Shown here piece after piece: positions 48,775-57,920 of a stretch of DNA of 64,000 bases. Within the stretch, counting starts at the first letter, position 1. Every line of letters starts with the position of its first letter. The stretch comes from Candidatus Nanopelagicales bacterium (lineage in GTDB: Bacteria > Actinomycetota > Actinomycetes > S36-B12): NCBI GenBank assembly GCA_018402235.1, contig JAGYJJ010000002.1, forward strand, positions 279,159-343,158. Direction: 5' to 3'. Under the pieces are notes generated by a model. The model was given only the letters and a program-made list of their open reading frames with translations, had not been told where the DNA came from and ran no database searches. Made by a program: the position numbers and the translations under genes.

Positions 48775-49395
48775 TTAGTCGAACTGCGGCTCGACGTCGC
48801 GCGTTCGCTTGATCTCGTAGAAGCCTGGTGTTTGCACCATCAACACGAAGCCATCCCACATTCGCGCGGCATCGTCCCCCAACGGAGCCGGGGTCATGAT
48901 CGGACCGAACAGACCTACTTCTTCACCGTTTCGATCGGCGATTGCCACGATCGGAGTTCCGGCATCTGGACCAACGAGCCGTGCACCTTCGTCGTGGCTA
49001 GCGCGCAAAGCCTGATCCAGCGATGAATCGTTCGCTGCCGCGGCGATCGATTCAGGTAGGCCAACCTCGGCTACCGATTCAGCGATAACCGTGGCGTAGT
49101 CCGTGCGGCTTTGCAGGTGCAAACGGGTTCCCATAGCCGTGTACAGCTCGCCCACGATGTCGGGGCGCTCTGCACCGAATTGCTGCTCGGCCGCAATGCA
49201 CACGCGCACCGGACCCCAGGCCGCAGCCATCGCCTCGGCGTACTGCGGGGGCACCTCATTGCCTGCGTTCAAGATCGCCAGGCTCATCACCTTCCAGGTG
49301 ACCTGGACATCGCGCATCCCCATGACCTCGTGCATCCAGCGGGAAGTGATCCACGCCCACGGACACATCGGGTCGAACCAGAACCGTGCCTTCAC
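48775..49395 (-). CDS. DsbA-family protein, Rv2466c (mycothiol-dependent nitroreductase)-like, with CPWA motif
   Basis: 206 residues from GTG 49395, the same size as Rv2466c. The match is close: ARFWFDPMCPWAWITSRWM, VMSLAILN, AMAAAWGPVRVCIAAEQ and the end FYEIKRTRDVEPQFD. Rv2466c has CPWC; here the second cysteine is Ala (CPWA), leaving a single-Cys site as in monothiol thioredoxin-fold proteins. The fold is a thioredoxin domain with helical insertion. It is cytosolic, with no signal peptide. It is divergent from pepN by 55 bp. Confidence 0.9.
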   Translation of the reverse strand: MKARFWFDPMCPWAWITSRWMHEVMGMRDVQVTWKVMSLAILNAGNEVPPQYAEAMAAAWGPVRVCIAAEQQFGAERPDIVGELYTAMGTRLHLQSRTDYATVIAESVAEVGLPESIAAAANDSSLDQALRASHDEGARLVGPDAGTPIVAIADRNGEEVGLFGPIMTPAPLGDDAARMWDGFVLMVQTPGFYEIKRTRDVEPQFD

Positions 49396-49450
49396 GCGGG
49401 CCAACGTAGTGCACGAGGCACAAGTTGCACCTTGGTGAAAGGATCGGGGC

Positions 49451-52015
49451 ATGACCACTGCTGCGAAGAACGAGAACATCACCCGCGCCGAGGCCCAGGC
49501 GCGCAGTTCGAAGATCAGCGTCGATTCCTATTCCGTGGACCTCGACCTCACGAGCGCCGGGCCGACCTTCCGCAGCACCACCACCTGCATCTTCGAATGC
49601 TCCGACCCGGGCTCAGATACCTGGATCGACCTGATTGCCGAGAGCGTCGAGTCCGTCACACTGAACGGCACCGAACTAGATCCCAGCAAGGTGGTCGATG
49701 GTGGTCGCATTGCCCTGCCGGGTCTTGCCACAGACAACACCGTCACGATCGTGGCCCAGTGTCGCTACATGAACACCGGCGAGGGCCTGCATCGCTTCAT
49801 CGACCCGGTCGATAGCGAGACGTACCTGTACACGCAGTTCGAGTCGGCCGATGCCCGGCGCATGTACGCCTGTTTCGAGCAACCCGACCTCAAGGCCACA
49901 TTCCAACTGACCGTCACGGCACCTGCGCACTGGCAGGTGGTGAGCAACTCTCCAACTCCCGACCCGCAAGCCACTGGCCATAACGCCGCTACCTGGGCTT
50001 TCGAACCAACTCCGCGGATGTCGACCTACATCACGGCTCTGGTTGCCGGCCCGTATCACGTGGTGCGTGATGAGTATTCGGGGCCACACGGCACCTATCC
50101 CCTCGGTATCTTCTGCCGGGCATCACTTGCCCAGTACCTCGACGCCGACGACATCTTCGAGTTGACCAAGCAGGGATTTGCCTTCTTTGAAGAGCAGTTC
50201 AAGGTTCCGTATCCGTTTGCCAAGTACGACCAACTCTTCGTGCCGGAGTTCAATGCCGGCGCCATGGAAAACGCCGGGTGCGTGACGTTCCTGGAGGACT
50301 ACGTGTTCCGGTCCCGCGTGACCCAGGCCGCGTACGAACAACGCGCAAACACGATCTTGCACGAGATGGCGCACATGTGGTTCGGCGATCTAGTCACGAT
50401 GCGCTGGTGGGACGACCTTTGGCTGAATGAGTCTTTCGCTGAGTGGGCAGCCCACCACGCGAACGTGCACGCAACACGCTTCCCGGAGGCATGGACAACT
50501 TTTGCGAACCTTCGCAAAGCGTGGGCATACCGTCAGGATCAATTGCCCTCAACGCACCCGATAGCCGCCGACATGGTGGATCTGGACGCGGTTCGGGTGA
50601 ATTTCGACGGCATCACTTACGCCAAGGGCGCATCGGCGTTGCGGCAACTCGTGGCGTGGGTGGGTGAACCAGAATTTCTAGCAGGTCTGCACGAGTACTT
50701 CACCAAGCACGCGTGGGGTAACACCGAACTACATGACCTCCTCACGGAGTTAGAGGCTACGAGCGGGCGTGACCTTTCGCAGTGGACCCGCGAGTGGTTG
50801 CAGACCAGTGGTGTGAACCTGTTACGTCCGAGCATCGAGTACGCCGCTGATGGCACTTACGCTTCGGTGGCCATCGAACAAGAACCACCTACCGTTCCGG
50901 AGGGCATCGATCCGACGTTGCGTTCGCACCGAGTGGCAGTAGGCCTTTACGACTTATCAGACAATGCACTCGTGCTTCGACAGCGCATCGAGGTCGATGT
51001 TGTAGGCGAGCAAACGCAGATTCCCGAACTCGCTGGTCAACCGCGCGCCGATCTGCTGCTGGTCAACGACGGCGATCTGACCTTCGCCAAAGTCCGACTA
51101 GACGAGCACTCCTGGCAAAGCGCCCGGGAACATCTAGGTTCGCTCGAAGACTCCTTGGCCCGAGCCGTGATCTGGGGCGCCGCGTGGGACATGACCCGCG
51201 ATGGCGAAGTGTCAGCAGGCGACTTCGTGGATCTAGTCCTCGGGGGCGTTGCGGCTGAATCCGACATCGGCGTGGTGCAAGGGGTGCTGCGTCAAGCTCG
51301 AATGGCGATCGATCAATTCGCCACAGATGACCACCGCACCGAGTATCTGGTGCGATTTGCGTTTCGGACTCTTGAACTAGCGAAGGCGGCTGGCGCCGGG
51401 AGCGACCGACAGTTGGCGTTCACCCGATCCTTCGCCGGCGCAGCCACCACGAATGAACACCTCGAGATCGTTGAGTCACTTCTCGATGGGTCCACCGTGT
51501 GGACCGGTTTGGAAGTCGATACCGATCTGCGTTGGTTCCTGCTGCAGCAACTCATCACCGCAGGTGTGCGTGGGCCTGAGGCAATCGACGCCGAGTTGTC
51601 GCAAGACGACACCGCAACCGGTCGACGCCAGGCAGCGATGGCACACGCGTCAATTCCCACTGCGGAAGCAAAAGCACAGGCGTGGGAGGAGATCATCCAC
51701 AACACCGAACTGCCAAATGCGATGCTCGAAGCAACCATCGCAGGATTCCTCGATCGCGATCAGTGCGTTCTCACTGATCCATTCATCGGGCCCTACTTCG
51801 CGATGTTGCCCTCAGTGTGGGACGAGCGAACTATGGAAATCGCGCAATCGATCACCATGGGTCTGTTCCCCGCCTATTCCGTGGATGAGTCAACGATCGA
51901 GCAAGCCGCCGAATTCTTGGCGACCCAACCGACCCCGCCTCTCGCCAGACTCGTGGCCGAGGGTCGCGACGGACTGCTGCGCGCACGCAGGGCTCGTGAG
52001 CGTGATGCGAGTTAA
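49451..52015 (+). CDS. pepN: Aminopeptidase N (M1 family)
   Basis: 854 residues. The exopeptidase motif GAMEN is in EFNAGAMENAGCVTF. The zinc site HExxH-18-E reads TILHEMAHMWFGDLVTMRWW, then LWLNESFAEW. A C-terminal ERAP1-like helical domain follows. It removes N-terminal residues from peptides, downstream of Clp and proteasome-type degradation. The order DsbA-like / pepN matches Rv2466c-Rv2467. Start ATG 49451 with AAAGGATCGG upstream. Confidence 0.96.
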   Translation: MTTAAKNENITRAEAQARSSKISVDSYSVDLDLTSAGPTFRSTTTCIFECSDPGSDTWIDLIAESVESVTLNGTELDPSKVVDGGRIALPGLATDNTVTIVAQCRYMNTGEGLHRFIDPVDSETYLYTQFESADARRMYACFEQPDLKATFQLTVTAPAHWQVVSNSPTPDPQATGHNAATWAFEPTPRMSTYITALVAGPYHVVRDEYSGPHGTYPLGIFCRASLAQYLDADDIFELTKQGFAFFEEQFKVPYPFAKYDQLFVPEFNAGAMENAGCVTFLEDYVFRSRVTQAAYEQRANTILHEMAHMWFGDLVTMRWWDDLWLNESFAEWAAHHANVHATRFPEAWTTFANLRKAWAYRQDQLPSTHPIAADMVDLDAVRVNFDGITYAKGASALRQLVAWVGEPEFLAGLHEYFTKHAWGNTELHDLLTELEATSGRDLSQWTREWLQTSGVNLLRPSIEYAADGTYASVAIEQEPPTVPEGIDPTLRSHRVAVGLYDLSDNALVLRQRIEVDVVGEQTQIPELAGQPRADLLLVNDGDLTFAKVRLDEHSWQSAREHLGSLEDSLARAVIWGAAWDMTRDGEVSAGDFVDLVLGGVAAESDIGVVQGVLRQARMAIDQFATDDHRTEYLVRFAFRTLELAKAAGAGSDRQLAFTRSFAGAATTNEHLEIVESLLDGSTVWTGLEVDTDLRWFLLQQLITAGVRGPEAIDAELSQDDTATGRRQAAMAHASIPTAEAKAQAWEEIIHNTELPNAMLEATIAGFLDRDQCVLTDPFIGPYFAMLPSVWDERTMEIAQSITMGLFPAYSVDESTIEQAAEFLATQPTPPLARLVAEGRDGLLRARRARERDAS

Positions 52016-52036
52016 CCCGGTTCGGGAAACCGCGAA

Positions 52037-52654
52037 CTAGACGGGCTCGTCCAGGTGCATAGTCTGAGGTGCTCGCGAGTGCTCGGCCAACAGCATCACG
52101 GCATCGCGCACCCCACCAACAAGGTCGCCCACCTGCAAACTCGAGCGCAGCGTGAGCACGGCGAATTCGCAGGTCCGATCATCCAGAGTTCGATGAACGC
52201 GCGAACCCGTGACTATGTCCATCGTCCCGGCACCTGAGTCCACCGCGAGTAGTACTGCTGCGTGCGGATCATGCATCCCCGCATGCATGGCCTCAACTGA
52301 GTCGCGGCCCTGCTGTAGTTCTCCAACGTAGACACCGAACTCATAACCGCAGATATCGCGGGCCAACTGGACAACACGTTCGATGTCCTGACGTTGACCA
52401 GAGGTGAGCGGGTCGGTCGTGACCGATACGAACGCTCCATGGGCACCGCCTGTGATGTCCCGCCGGCCGGAGACAGGCCCGGGCAACGCGGCTGGATTTG
52501 GGACCGCCGCAGAGCTCGTGATCAACTCGGCTCCGTCGGCCACGGCTTCTTCCGCGCCCGAGTACCGGCGCGGAACCATCACACCAAGCACCACAACCAG
52601 TGCCAGCGCGAGGGGAATGCCAACGAACAGGCCGATTGCAACGACAGGATCCAT
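52037..52654 (-). CDS. DUF5130/TPM-like membrane-anchored protein
   Basis: 205 residues from ATG 52654; the longer frame to 52840 is not protein-like. One N-terminal membrane helix (VVAIGLFVGIPLALALVVVLGVMV), an Ala/Pro linker, then a soluble domain with LTSGQRQDIERVVQLARDICGYEFGVYVG, DPHAAVLLAVDSGAGTMDIVTG and CEFAVLTLRSSLQVGDLVGGV. This pattern resembles the TPM-type fold named DUF5130 in actinobacteria, found beside pepN. Function is unknown. It converges on pepN and is divergent from the prolyl oligopeptidase gene. Confidence 0.75.
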   Translation of the reverse strand: MDPVVAIGLFVGIPLALALVVVLGVMVPRRYSGAEEAVADGAELITSSAAVPNPAALPGPVSGRRDITGGAHGAFVSVTTDPLTSGQRQDIERVVQLARDICGYEFGVYVGELQQGRDSVEAMHAGMHDPHAAVLLAVDSGAGTMDIVTGSRVHRTLDDRTCEFAVLTLRSSLQVGDLVGGVRDAVMLLAEHSRAPQTMHLDEPV

Positions 52655-52708
52655 ACGCCCCACATTACCCAGGCAGATCGCCGGCCACCGGACTCCTAAG
52701 GTGGCCGC

Positions 52709-54788
52709 ATGCCACGTACCTATCCGCACGCTCCCCGCGAGAACATCGTCGACGACATCCACGGAGTCCACGTGCCCGATCCCTACCGATGGCTGGAGTC
52801 CGCAAACGACGAGCGGACCCAAACGTGGCTCGCGGAGCAAGGCGGCCTACTCGAGCAGGCGCGGGCCGAGTGGACCTTTGCGCGAGCAGTTCGTGACCGA
52901 TGTCGCAGCGCTCCTGGGCGCAGGGGCTGTGTCGCTTCCGATCCATCGCGGTGAGCGGGTCTTCTTCACCCGCCGGCAACCGGGTCAACAATTTGGCGTG
53001 CTGTACGTCCGCGAATCCGATGGCACCGAGCGCGTACTGGTCGATCCCATCGCCCTCGATCCCTCCGGAAGCACCACACTCGATGCGTGGCAGCCGTCCA
53101 AGGAAGGTGATCGACTCGCGTATCAGGTCTCCGAAGGAGGAACCGAGGAGTCAGTTCTCTACGTGATGGAGGTGTCCTCGGCAGAGAACATCGACGGCCC
53201 GATCGATCGTTGTCGCTATTCGCCGGTGGCGTGGATGCCCGGCGGTGATTCGTTCTACTACGTGCGCCGGCTGCCACCGGAGATGCTCCCGGAGTCCGAA
53301 CAGGGCTTCCATCGTCGCGTCCGCCTGCACAAGGTCGGCGCACCTACCGACCAAGACGTCAATGTCTTTGGTGCCGGAATGACCATGACGAACTACTACG
53401 GCGTGGAGGTCTCCCGGGATGGCCGATGGCTGCAGGTGTCCGCGTCCGAAGGCACCGAACCCCGCAACGACCTCTGGGTAGCCGACCTGACAACGAGTCC
53501 TCCCGAATCGCCCGCCTTCTCGCAAGTCCAAGCCGACGTCGACGCGCAAACGTCTCTAACGTTCGGCCGCGATGGACGGGTGTATGTATCCACCGATCGG
53601 GATGCCCCTCGTGGTCGACTGGCGGTCACGGAGCCAGGCGCATGGTCTGAACGTGAGTGGATCGATCTCATCCCGGAAGATCCCGAGGCTGTTCTCGAAT
53701 CGGTTGCCGTGCTCGATGGCCCCGAACTTTCAGAGGACCTGCTCCTGGTCACCTCGACTGCCCACGGCGTGGCAACCATGTCACTGAGGAGGGCAAGCGA
53801 CGGCAGTGTGATCGAGCGCATCGAAGCTCCCGGCGCGGGCACCGTCGCCGGTCCCATCGAACGTCCCGAGGGTGGCCCGGTGGTGTGGTTCGCGTACACC
53901 GACCACACGCATATCCCCACCATCTATTCCTTCGATGCTCGGACCAAGGAGTCTGCGGTGTACGCAACTCCTCCAGGTTCGGTGGATGTGCCGGAGGTTC
54001 ACTCGCAACTGGTCACGTACCAGTCGAAGGACGGCACCACCGTGCGGATGTTCATCGTCTCCCCCACCGAATCACCCGACCGCCCGCGTCCCACGATTCT
54101 GTACGGCTACGGCGGCTTCGGCATTCCGATGCAGCCGGGCTTCTCCGCAGCGATACTCGCCTGGGTTAAAGCCGGTGGCGTGTGGGCAGTGGCGTGTCTT
54201 CGCGGAGGTGGAGACGAAGGCGAGCAGTGGCACCGCGATGGGATGCTCGACAAGAAGCAGAACGTCTTCGATGATTTTCACGCTGCTGCGGAGTACCTCA
54301 GCGATCGAGGGTGGACCACACCTGCCAATCTGGGCATTTACGGCGGTTCCAACGGTGGTCTTCTCGTGGGTGCGGCGATGACCCAGCGTCCTGAACTATT
54401 CAACGCCGTTGTGTGCGTTGCTCCGCTTTTGGACATGATCCGTTACACGACCAGCGAACTGGGCCCCACCTGGACGGTGGAGTACGGCGATCCCGAGGAC
54501 CCCGAGCAGTTCGGCTGGCTCCACAGTTATTCGCCGTACCACCGGGTAGTAGACGGCGTCGACTATCCGGCCACGATGTTCGCGGTCTTCAACAACGACA
54601 CCCGCACCGATCCGATGCATGGCCGAAAAATGTGCGCCGCTGCGCAAGCGGCCACTGCCGGTGAACGACCAATCCTGTTGCGATCCGAAGGCAACGTGGG
54701 CCACGGCGCCCGAAAGTTGGACGCCGCGGTGGAGGAAACCGCGGATACCCTCGCATTCATGGCTAGGTGGACGGGGATGCAAGGCTAG
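52709..54788 (+). CDS. Prolyl oligopeptidase (S9A), split by a single-base insertion
   Basis: Frame one from ATG 52709 gives PYPHAPRENIVDDIHG-like text and DPYRWLESANDERTQTWLAEQ. One extra T in the run at 52877-52879 shifts to the frame that continues REQFVTDVAALLGAG to 54788. The corrected protein has about 692 residues. A beta-propeller domain is followed by the hydrolase with Ser in IYGGSNGGLLVGA, Asp in NNDTRTDPMHG and His in EGNVGHGA. It cleaves after proline in short peptides; it lacks a signal peptide, so is cytosolic. It works near pepN in peptide turnover. Confidence 0.9.
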
Positions 54789-54818
54789 CCTCGGACTACT
54801 CCCGAAAAAGGACTCAAC

Positions 54819-55874
54819 ATGAACGACTTCACCCAGGCCCTCGATGATCTACTCGGTGAGTTGCCGCTGGAAAGAATGATCCAGGTAGCGATCATCATCG
54901 TGATTGCACTCCTCGTGCAGTTCATCGGTGGCAGGGCAATCAGCAAGTCGGTGCAAGCGGTATCCAGTCGGGCACCTAAGCACCGGCCCGGCCAACTTCG
55001 AGGCGCAGACGATCAGCAACTTGCGTCGCGCCTCATGGACGATCGGCAGCGACAACGCGCCCACTCCCTAGGTTCACTGGCAAGAAATGCGCTGACAATC
55101 GCGGTCTGGCTGGCAGCAATCATCACGATCTTGGCCACCTTCGGAGTCAACCTCGCCCCGATCATCGCGAGCGGTGCTGTTATCAGCGCCGTGATCGGGT
55201 TCGGCGCACAGACATATATCGCTGACTACCTCGCAGGTATTTCGATGATCTTCGAGGACCAACTTGGTATCGGCGATACCGTCGAACTCGGGGGCACCGT
55301 CCTCGGCGAAGTAGAGGAAACAGCACTGCGCTACACGCGAGTGCGCGACTACTCGGGCGTCGTCTGGTATGTCCGCAACGGCACGATCAGTTACGTCGCC
55401 AACCAATCCCAAGGGTGGACGTACTCACTGCTCGAAATCCCGGTGCCCTACGACGAGGATCTTGCAAAGGTCCAGCAAGTGATCGATGCCGCGGGTAAGG
55501 AAATGGGCCACGACCCCGAACTCGACGGAATCTTGCTGGGTAGCCCCACCTACTCATCCATCACCGAACTCACCGCCACCTCGGTGATCGTCCGGGTGAA
55601 CACGAAGATCGTCCCGAACGGCAATCAGTGGTACGCCGGACGCGTGATCCGACAGCGGATGAAAGAAGCCCTTGACGCTGCCGGTATTCGCATTCCGTAC
55701 GAAGGTCTGCAGGTACGAACAATTCAGGGTGGGACCAATGCGGCGTCAGCGCAGGCCCCCGCGCAGGCCCCCACACACAACGCCGATTCGCACCTCGTCG
55801 AACGAGACTTCGCCACCGGCCGAGCTGCCGACAACGCCCCGCACGACCCACCACATAACGACCCGCAACCGTGA
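54819..55874 (+). CDS. MscS-family mechanosensitive ion channel
   Basis: 351 residues. Three hydrophobic helices: MIQVAIIIVIALLVQFIGG, LTIAVWLAAIITILATFGV and the pore-lining APIIASGAVISAVIGFGAQTYIADYLAG. The beta domain follows (FEDQLGIGDTVELGGTVLGEVEE, TRVRDYSGVVWYVRNGTI), with a polar Ala/Pro/His tail. It opens at membrane tension in osmotic downshock. It starts 30 bp after the oligopeptidase gene and is 52 bp before the SDR-like gene, so a common transcript towards glbO is likely. Confidence 0.92.
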   Translation: MNDFTQALDDLLGELPLERMIQVAIIIVIALLVQFIGGRAISKSVQAVSSRAPKHRPGQLRGADDQQLASRLMDDRQRQRAHSLGSLARNALTIAVWLAAIITILATFGVNLAPIIASGAVISAVIGFGAQTYIADYLAGISMIFEDQLGIGDTVELGGTVLGEVEETALRYTRVRDYSGVVWYVRNGTISYVANQSQGWTYSLLEIPVPYDEDLAKVQQVIDAAGKEMGHDPELDGILLGSPTYSSITELTATSVIVRVNTKIVPNGNQWYAGRVIRQRMKEALDAAGIRIPYEGLQVRTIQGGTNAASAQAPAQAPTHNADSHLVERDFATGRAADNAPHDPPHNDPQP

Positions 55875-55926
55875 CCACTTCGCGCCTGAAGTCGCGTGGG
55901 GACACCATCCGCGCCACACTAATGAC

Positions 55927-57441
55927 GTGAGCCTTCGCTGTTTGGTCACCGGCGCCACCGGATATGTGGGCGGGCGCCTGGTCCGTGAACTGCTCAACAA
56001 GGGTTACACCGTCCGCGTGTTGGCGCGTTCGCCGGAGAAACTCCGCGACTTCCCCTGGGCTGATCAAATCGAAGTAGAGCACGGCGATGCCAACGACCCC
56101 GAGGCAGTGGCCCGCGCACTTGAAGGCATGGACGTTGGTTACTACCTGATGCACTCCCTGCAAGAAGGTCCCCGCCTCGAGCAGGCCGAGACATCGATGG
56201 CACACACCTTCGCCGATGCAGCAAAGTCCAGCGGCCTTCGCCGCATCGTCTACCTCGGCGGCCTAGCACCGGACATCTCCGCAGGCGACATGTCCCCACA
56301 CATGCGCTCACGCGTGAGCGTGGGACGCATTCTGCGTGAGTCCGGAATTCCCACGATCGAGTTTCGAGCGGCGGTAGTCATCGGGTCTGGTTCCGCATCT
56401 TTCGAGATGCTGCGTTACCTAACCGAGCGCCTGCCGGCGATGATCACTCCGCGCTGGGTGCGCACCAAGACCCAACCGATCGCCATTCGAGACGTGCTGC
56501 GCTACTTAGTACTCGCCGCCGAGTTGCCTGCCGAGGTCAACCGCGCATTCGACATCGGCGGCCCGGAAGTTCTCACGTATCAGCAGATGATGCAGCGCTA
56601 TGCGGCTGTAGCTGGACTGACCCCGCGCATCATCCTGCCCATCAACTTGCTCAGTCCGCAATTGTCCAGCCACTGGGTGGGGCTCGTCACTCCCGTTCCC
56701 CGCGCCATCGCCCGACCACTCGTCCGATCCTTGAAACATCCGGCGGTGTGCCACGAGCACGACATCGCGCAGTGGATCCCCGACCCGCCCGATGGTCTGC
56801 TGACTTTCGACCAGGCGGTAGAACTGGCACTGACCCGCATTCGTGAAGCGAATGTCGCTACGAGGTGGACAGGTGCAGCAACCCCGGGGGCACCCAGCGA
56901 GCCGTTGCCCGGTGATCCCGAGTGGGCCGGTGGGTCCTTGCATACCGACGTTCGCACAGTCGACACCTTCGCCACTCCCGAGCAACTGTGGAAAGCGGTC
57001 GAGTGCATCGGTGGTGAGAACGGCTGGTACTCATCGAGCCTGCTGTGGGAGGCCCGCGGCTTGATCGATCGCGCCGTGGGTGGCGTGGGCCTACGCCGCG
57101 GACGCCGCGATCCGCACACGGTCATGGTCGGTGAGGTGGTCGACTTCTGGCGCGTGGAGGAACGCATCCCACCCAAGCTTCTGCGGTTGCGCGCCGAGAT
57201 GAAGATGCCCGGACGCGCGTGGTTGGAGTTCACCGTCGAACCTCGTGAGGGTGGCGGTTCGCGGCTCATCCAGCGCGCCGTCTACTGGCCTCGGGGAATC
57301 GCCGGACACGCCTATTGGTGGTCGGTGGCACCGTTCCACGCCTTCGTCTTCCCCCCAATGGCAAGGCACATAGTCGAGCGGGCTGAATCACTTGCCCGGG
57401 TGTCGAGTCCAACAGTGGGATCCGACACAATCGAGGCGTGA
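55927..57441 (+). CDS. NAD(P)-binding SDR-type protein with DUF2867 C-terminal domain
   Basis: 504 residues from GTG 55927 (VSLRCLVTGATGYVGGRL). The frame is open back to 55672 inside the MscS gene, which I discount. The N-terminal half is an atypical SDR with TGATGYVGG, DVGYYLMHSL and RIVYLGGLAP, lacking a clear YxxxK. The second half (from HTDVRTVDTFATPEQLWKAVE) is a START-like DUF2867 domain with RLIQRAVYWPRGIAGHAYWW. Function is unknown; it may handle quinone-like or lipid substrates. It overlaps glbO by 4 bp, suggesting linked roles. Confidence 0.85.
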   Translation: MSLRCLVTGATGYVGGRLVRELLNKGYTVRVLARSPEKLRDFPWADQIEVEHGDANDPEAVARALEGMDVGYYLMHSLQEGPRLEQAETSMAHTFADAAKSSGLRRIVYLGGLAPDISAGDMSPHMRSRVSVGRILRESGIPTIEFRAAVVIGSGSASFEMLRYLTERLPAMITPRWVRTKTQPIAIRDVLRYLVLAAELPAEVNRAFDIGGPEVLTYQQMMQRYAAVAGLTPRIILPINLLSPQLSSHWVGLVTPVPRAIARPLVRSLKHPAVCHEHDIAQWIPDPPDGLLTFDQAVELALTRIREANVATRWTGAATPGAPSEPLPGDPEWAGGSLHTDVRTVDTFATPEQLWKAVECIGGENGWYSSSLLWEARGLIDRAVGGVGLRRGRRDPHTVMVGEVVDFWRVEERIPPKLLRLRAEMKMPGRAWLEFTVEPREGGGSRLIQRAVYWPRGIAGHAYWWSVAPFHAFVFPPMARHIVERAESLARVSSPTVGSDTIEA

Positions 57442-57887
57442 CTTCCGCCGACGCTCACCAGCCGACGCCGTACGAGGTTTTCGGAGGCCACGACTTCTTT
57501 ACGTCATTGGTGGGTGCGTTCTATTCGCGGGTCACGAACGACGACGTCCTGCGCCCGATGTATCCACCCGGCTCCCTCGAAGGAGCCCAGTGGCGACTGC
57601 AGGCATTTCTCGAGCAGTACTGGGGCGGTCCCACCGAGTACAGCGACCAACGCGGACACCCCCGATTGCGGATGCGGCATGCGGCGTTTCATATCGACGC
57701 GCGCGCCCGTGATCGGTGGCTCACGCACATGCGGGCAGCTGTCGATGAGCAGGGTTTACCCCCCGAGCAGGAGGCCGTGCTGTGGCAATACCTGCAAGGA
57801 GCGGCATTCGGCCTGCAGAATGTGGTCGAGGAGCCGCCCGAGAATCCACCCACCGGTCAGATCTTCAACGCTGAACCGACGAGCTAA
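57438..57887 (+). CDS. glbO: Truncated haemoglobin, group II (GlbO type)
   Basis: 149 residues. The globin marks are FYSRVTNDDVLRPMYP, LEQYWGGPTEYSDQRGHPRLRMRHAAF (proximal His in RMRHAAF) and WQYLQGAAFGLQN. It fits trHbO, which binds oxygen and is thought to protect or feed respiration in actinobacteria. It starts GTG with a 4-bp overlap on the SDR-like gene and lies 33 bp before aglA, the order seen as Rv2470-Rv2471. Confidence 0.94.
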   Translation: MTSADAHQPTPYEVFGGHDFFTSLVGAFYSRVTNDDVLRPMYPPGSLEGAQWRLQAFLEQYWGGPTEYSDQRGHPRLRMRHAAFHIDARARDRWLTHMRAAVDEQGLPPEQEAVLWQYLQGAAFGLQNVVEEPPENPPTGQIFNAEPTS

Positions 57888-57920
57888 CCTCTCGACAACG
57901 CCACAAAATCCGGAGGAAGT

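Noticed and set aside
52404..52708. Upstream extension of the oligopeptidase frame
   Set aside because: It is antisense to the DUF5130-like gene; the true N-terminus is in another frame from ATG 52709.
55672..55926. Upstream extension of the SDR-DUF2867 protein
   Set aside because: This part is an out-of-frame reading of the MscS C-terminus; the Rossmann motif begins right after GTG 55927.
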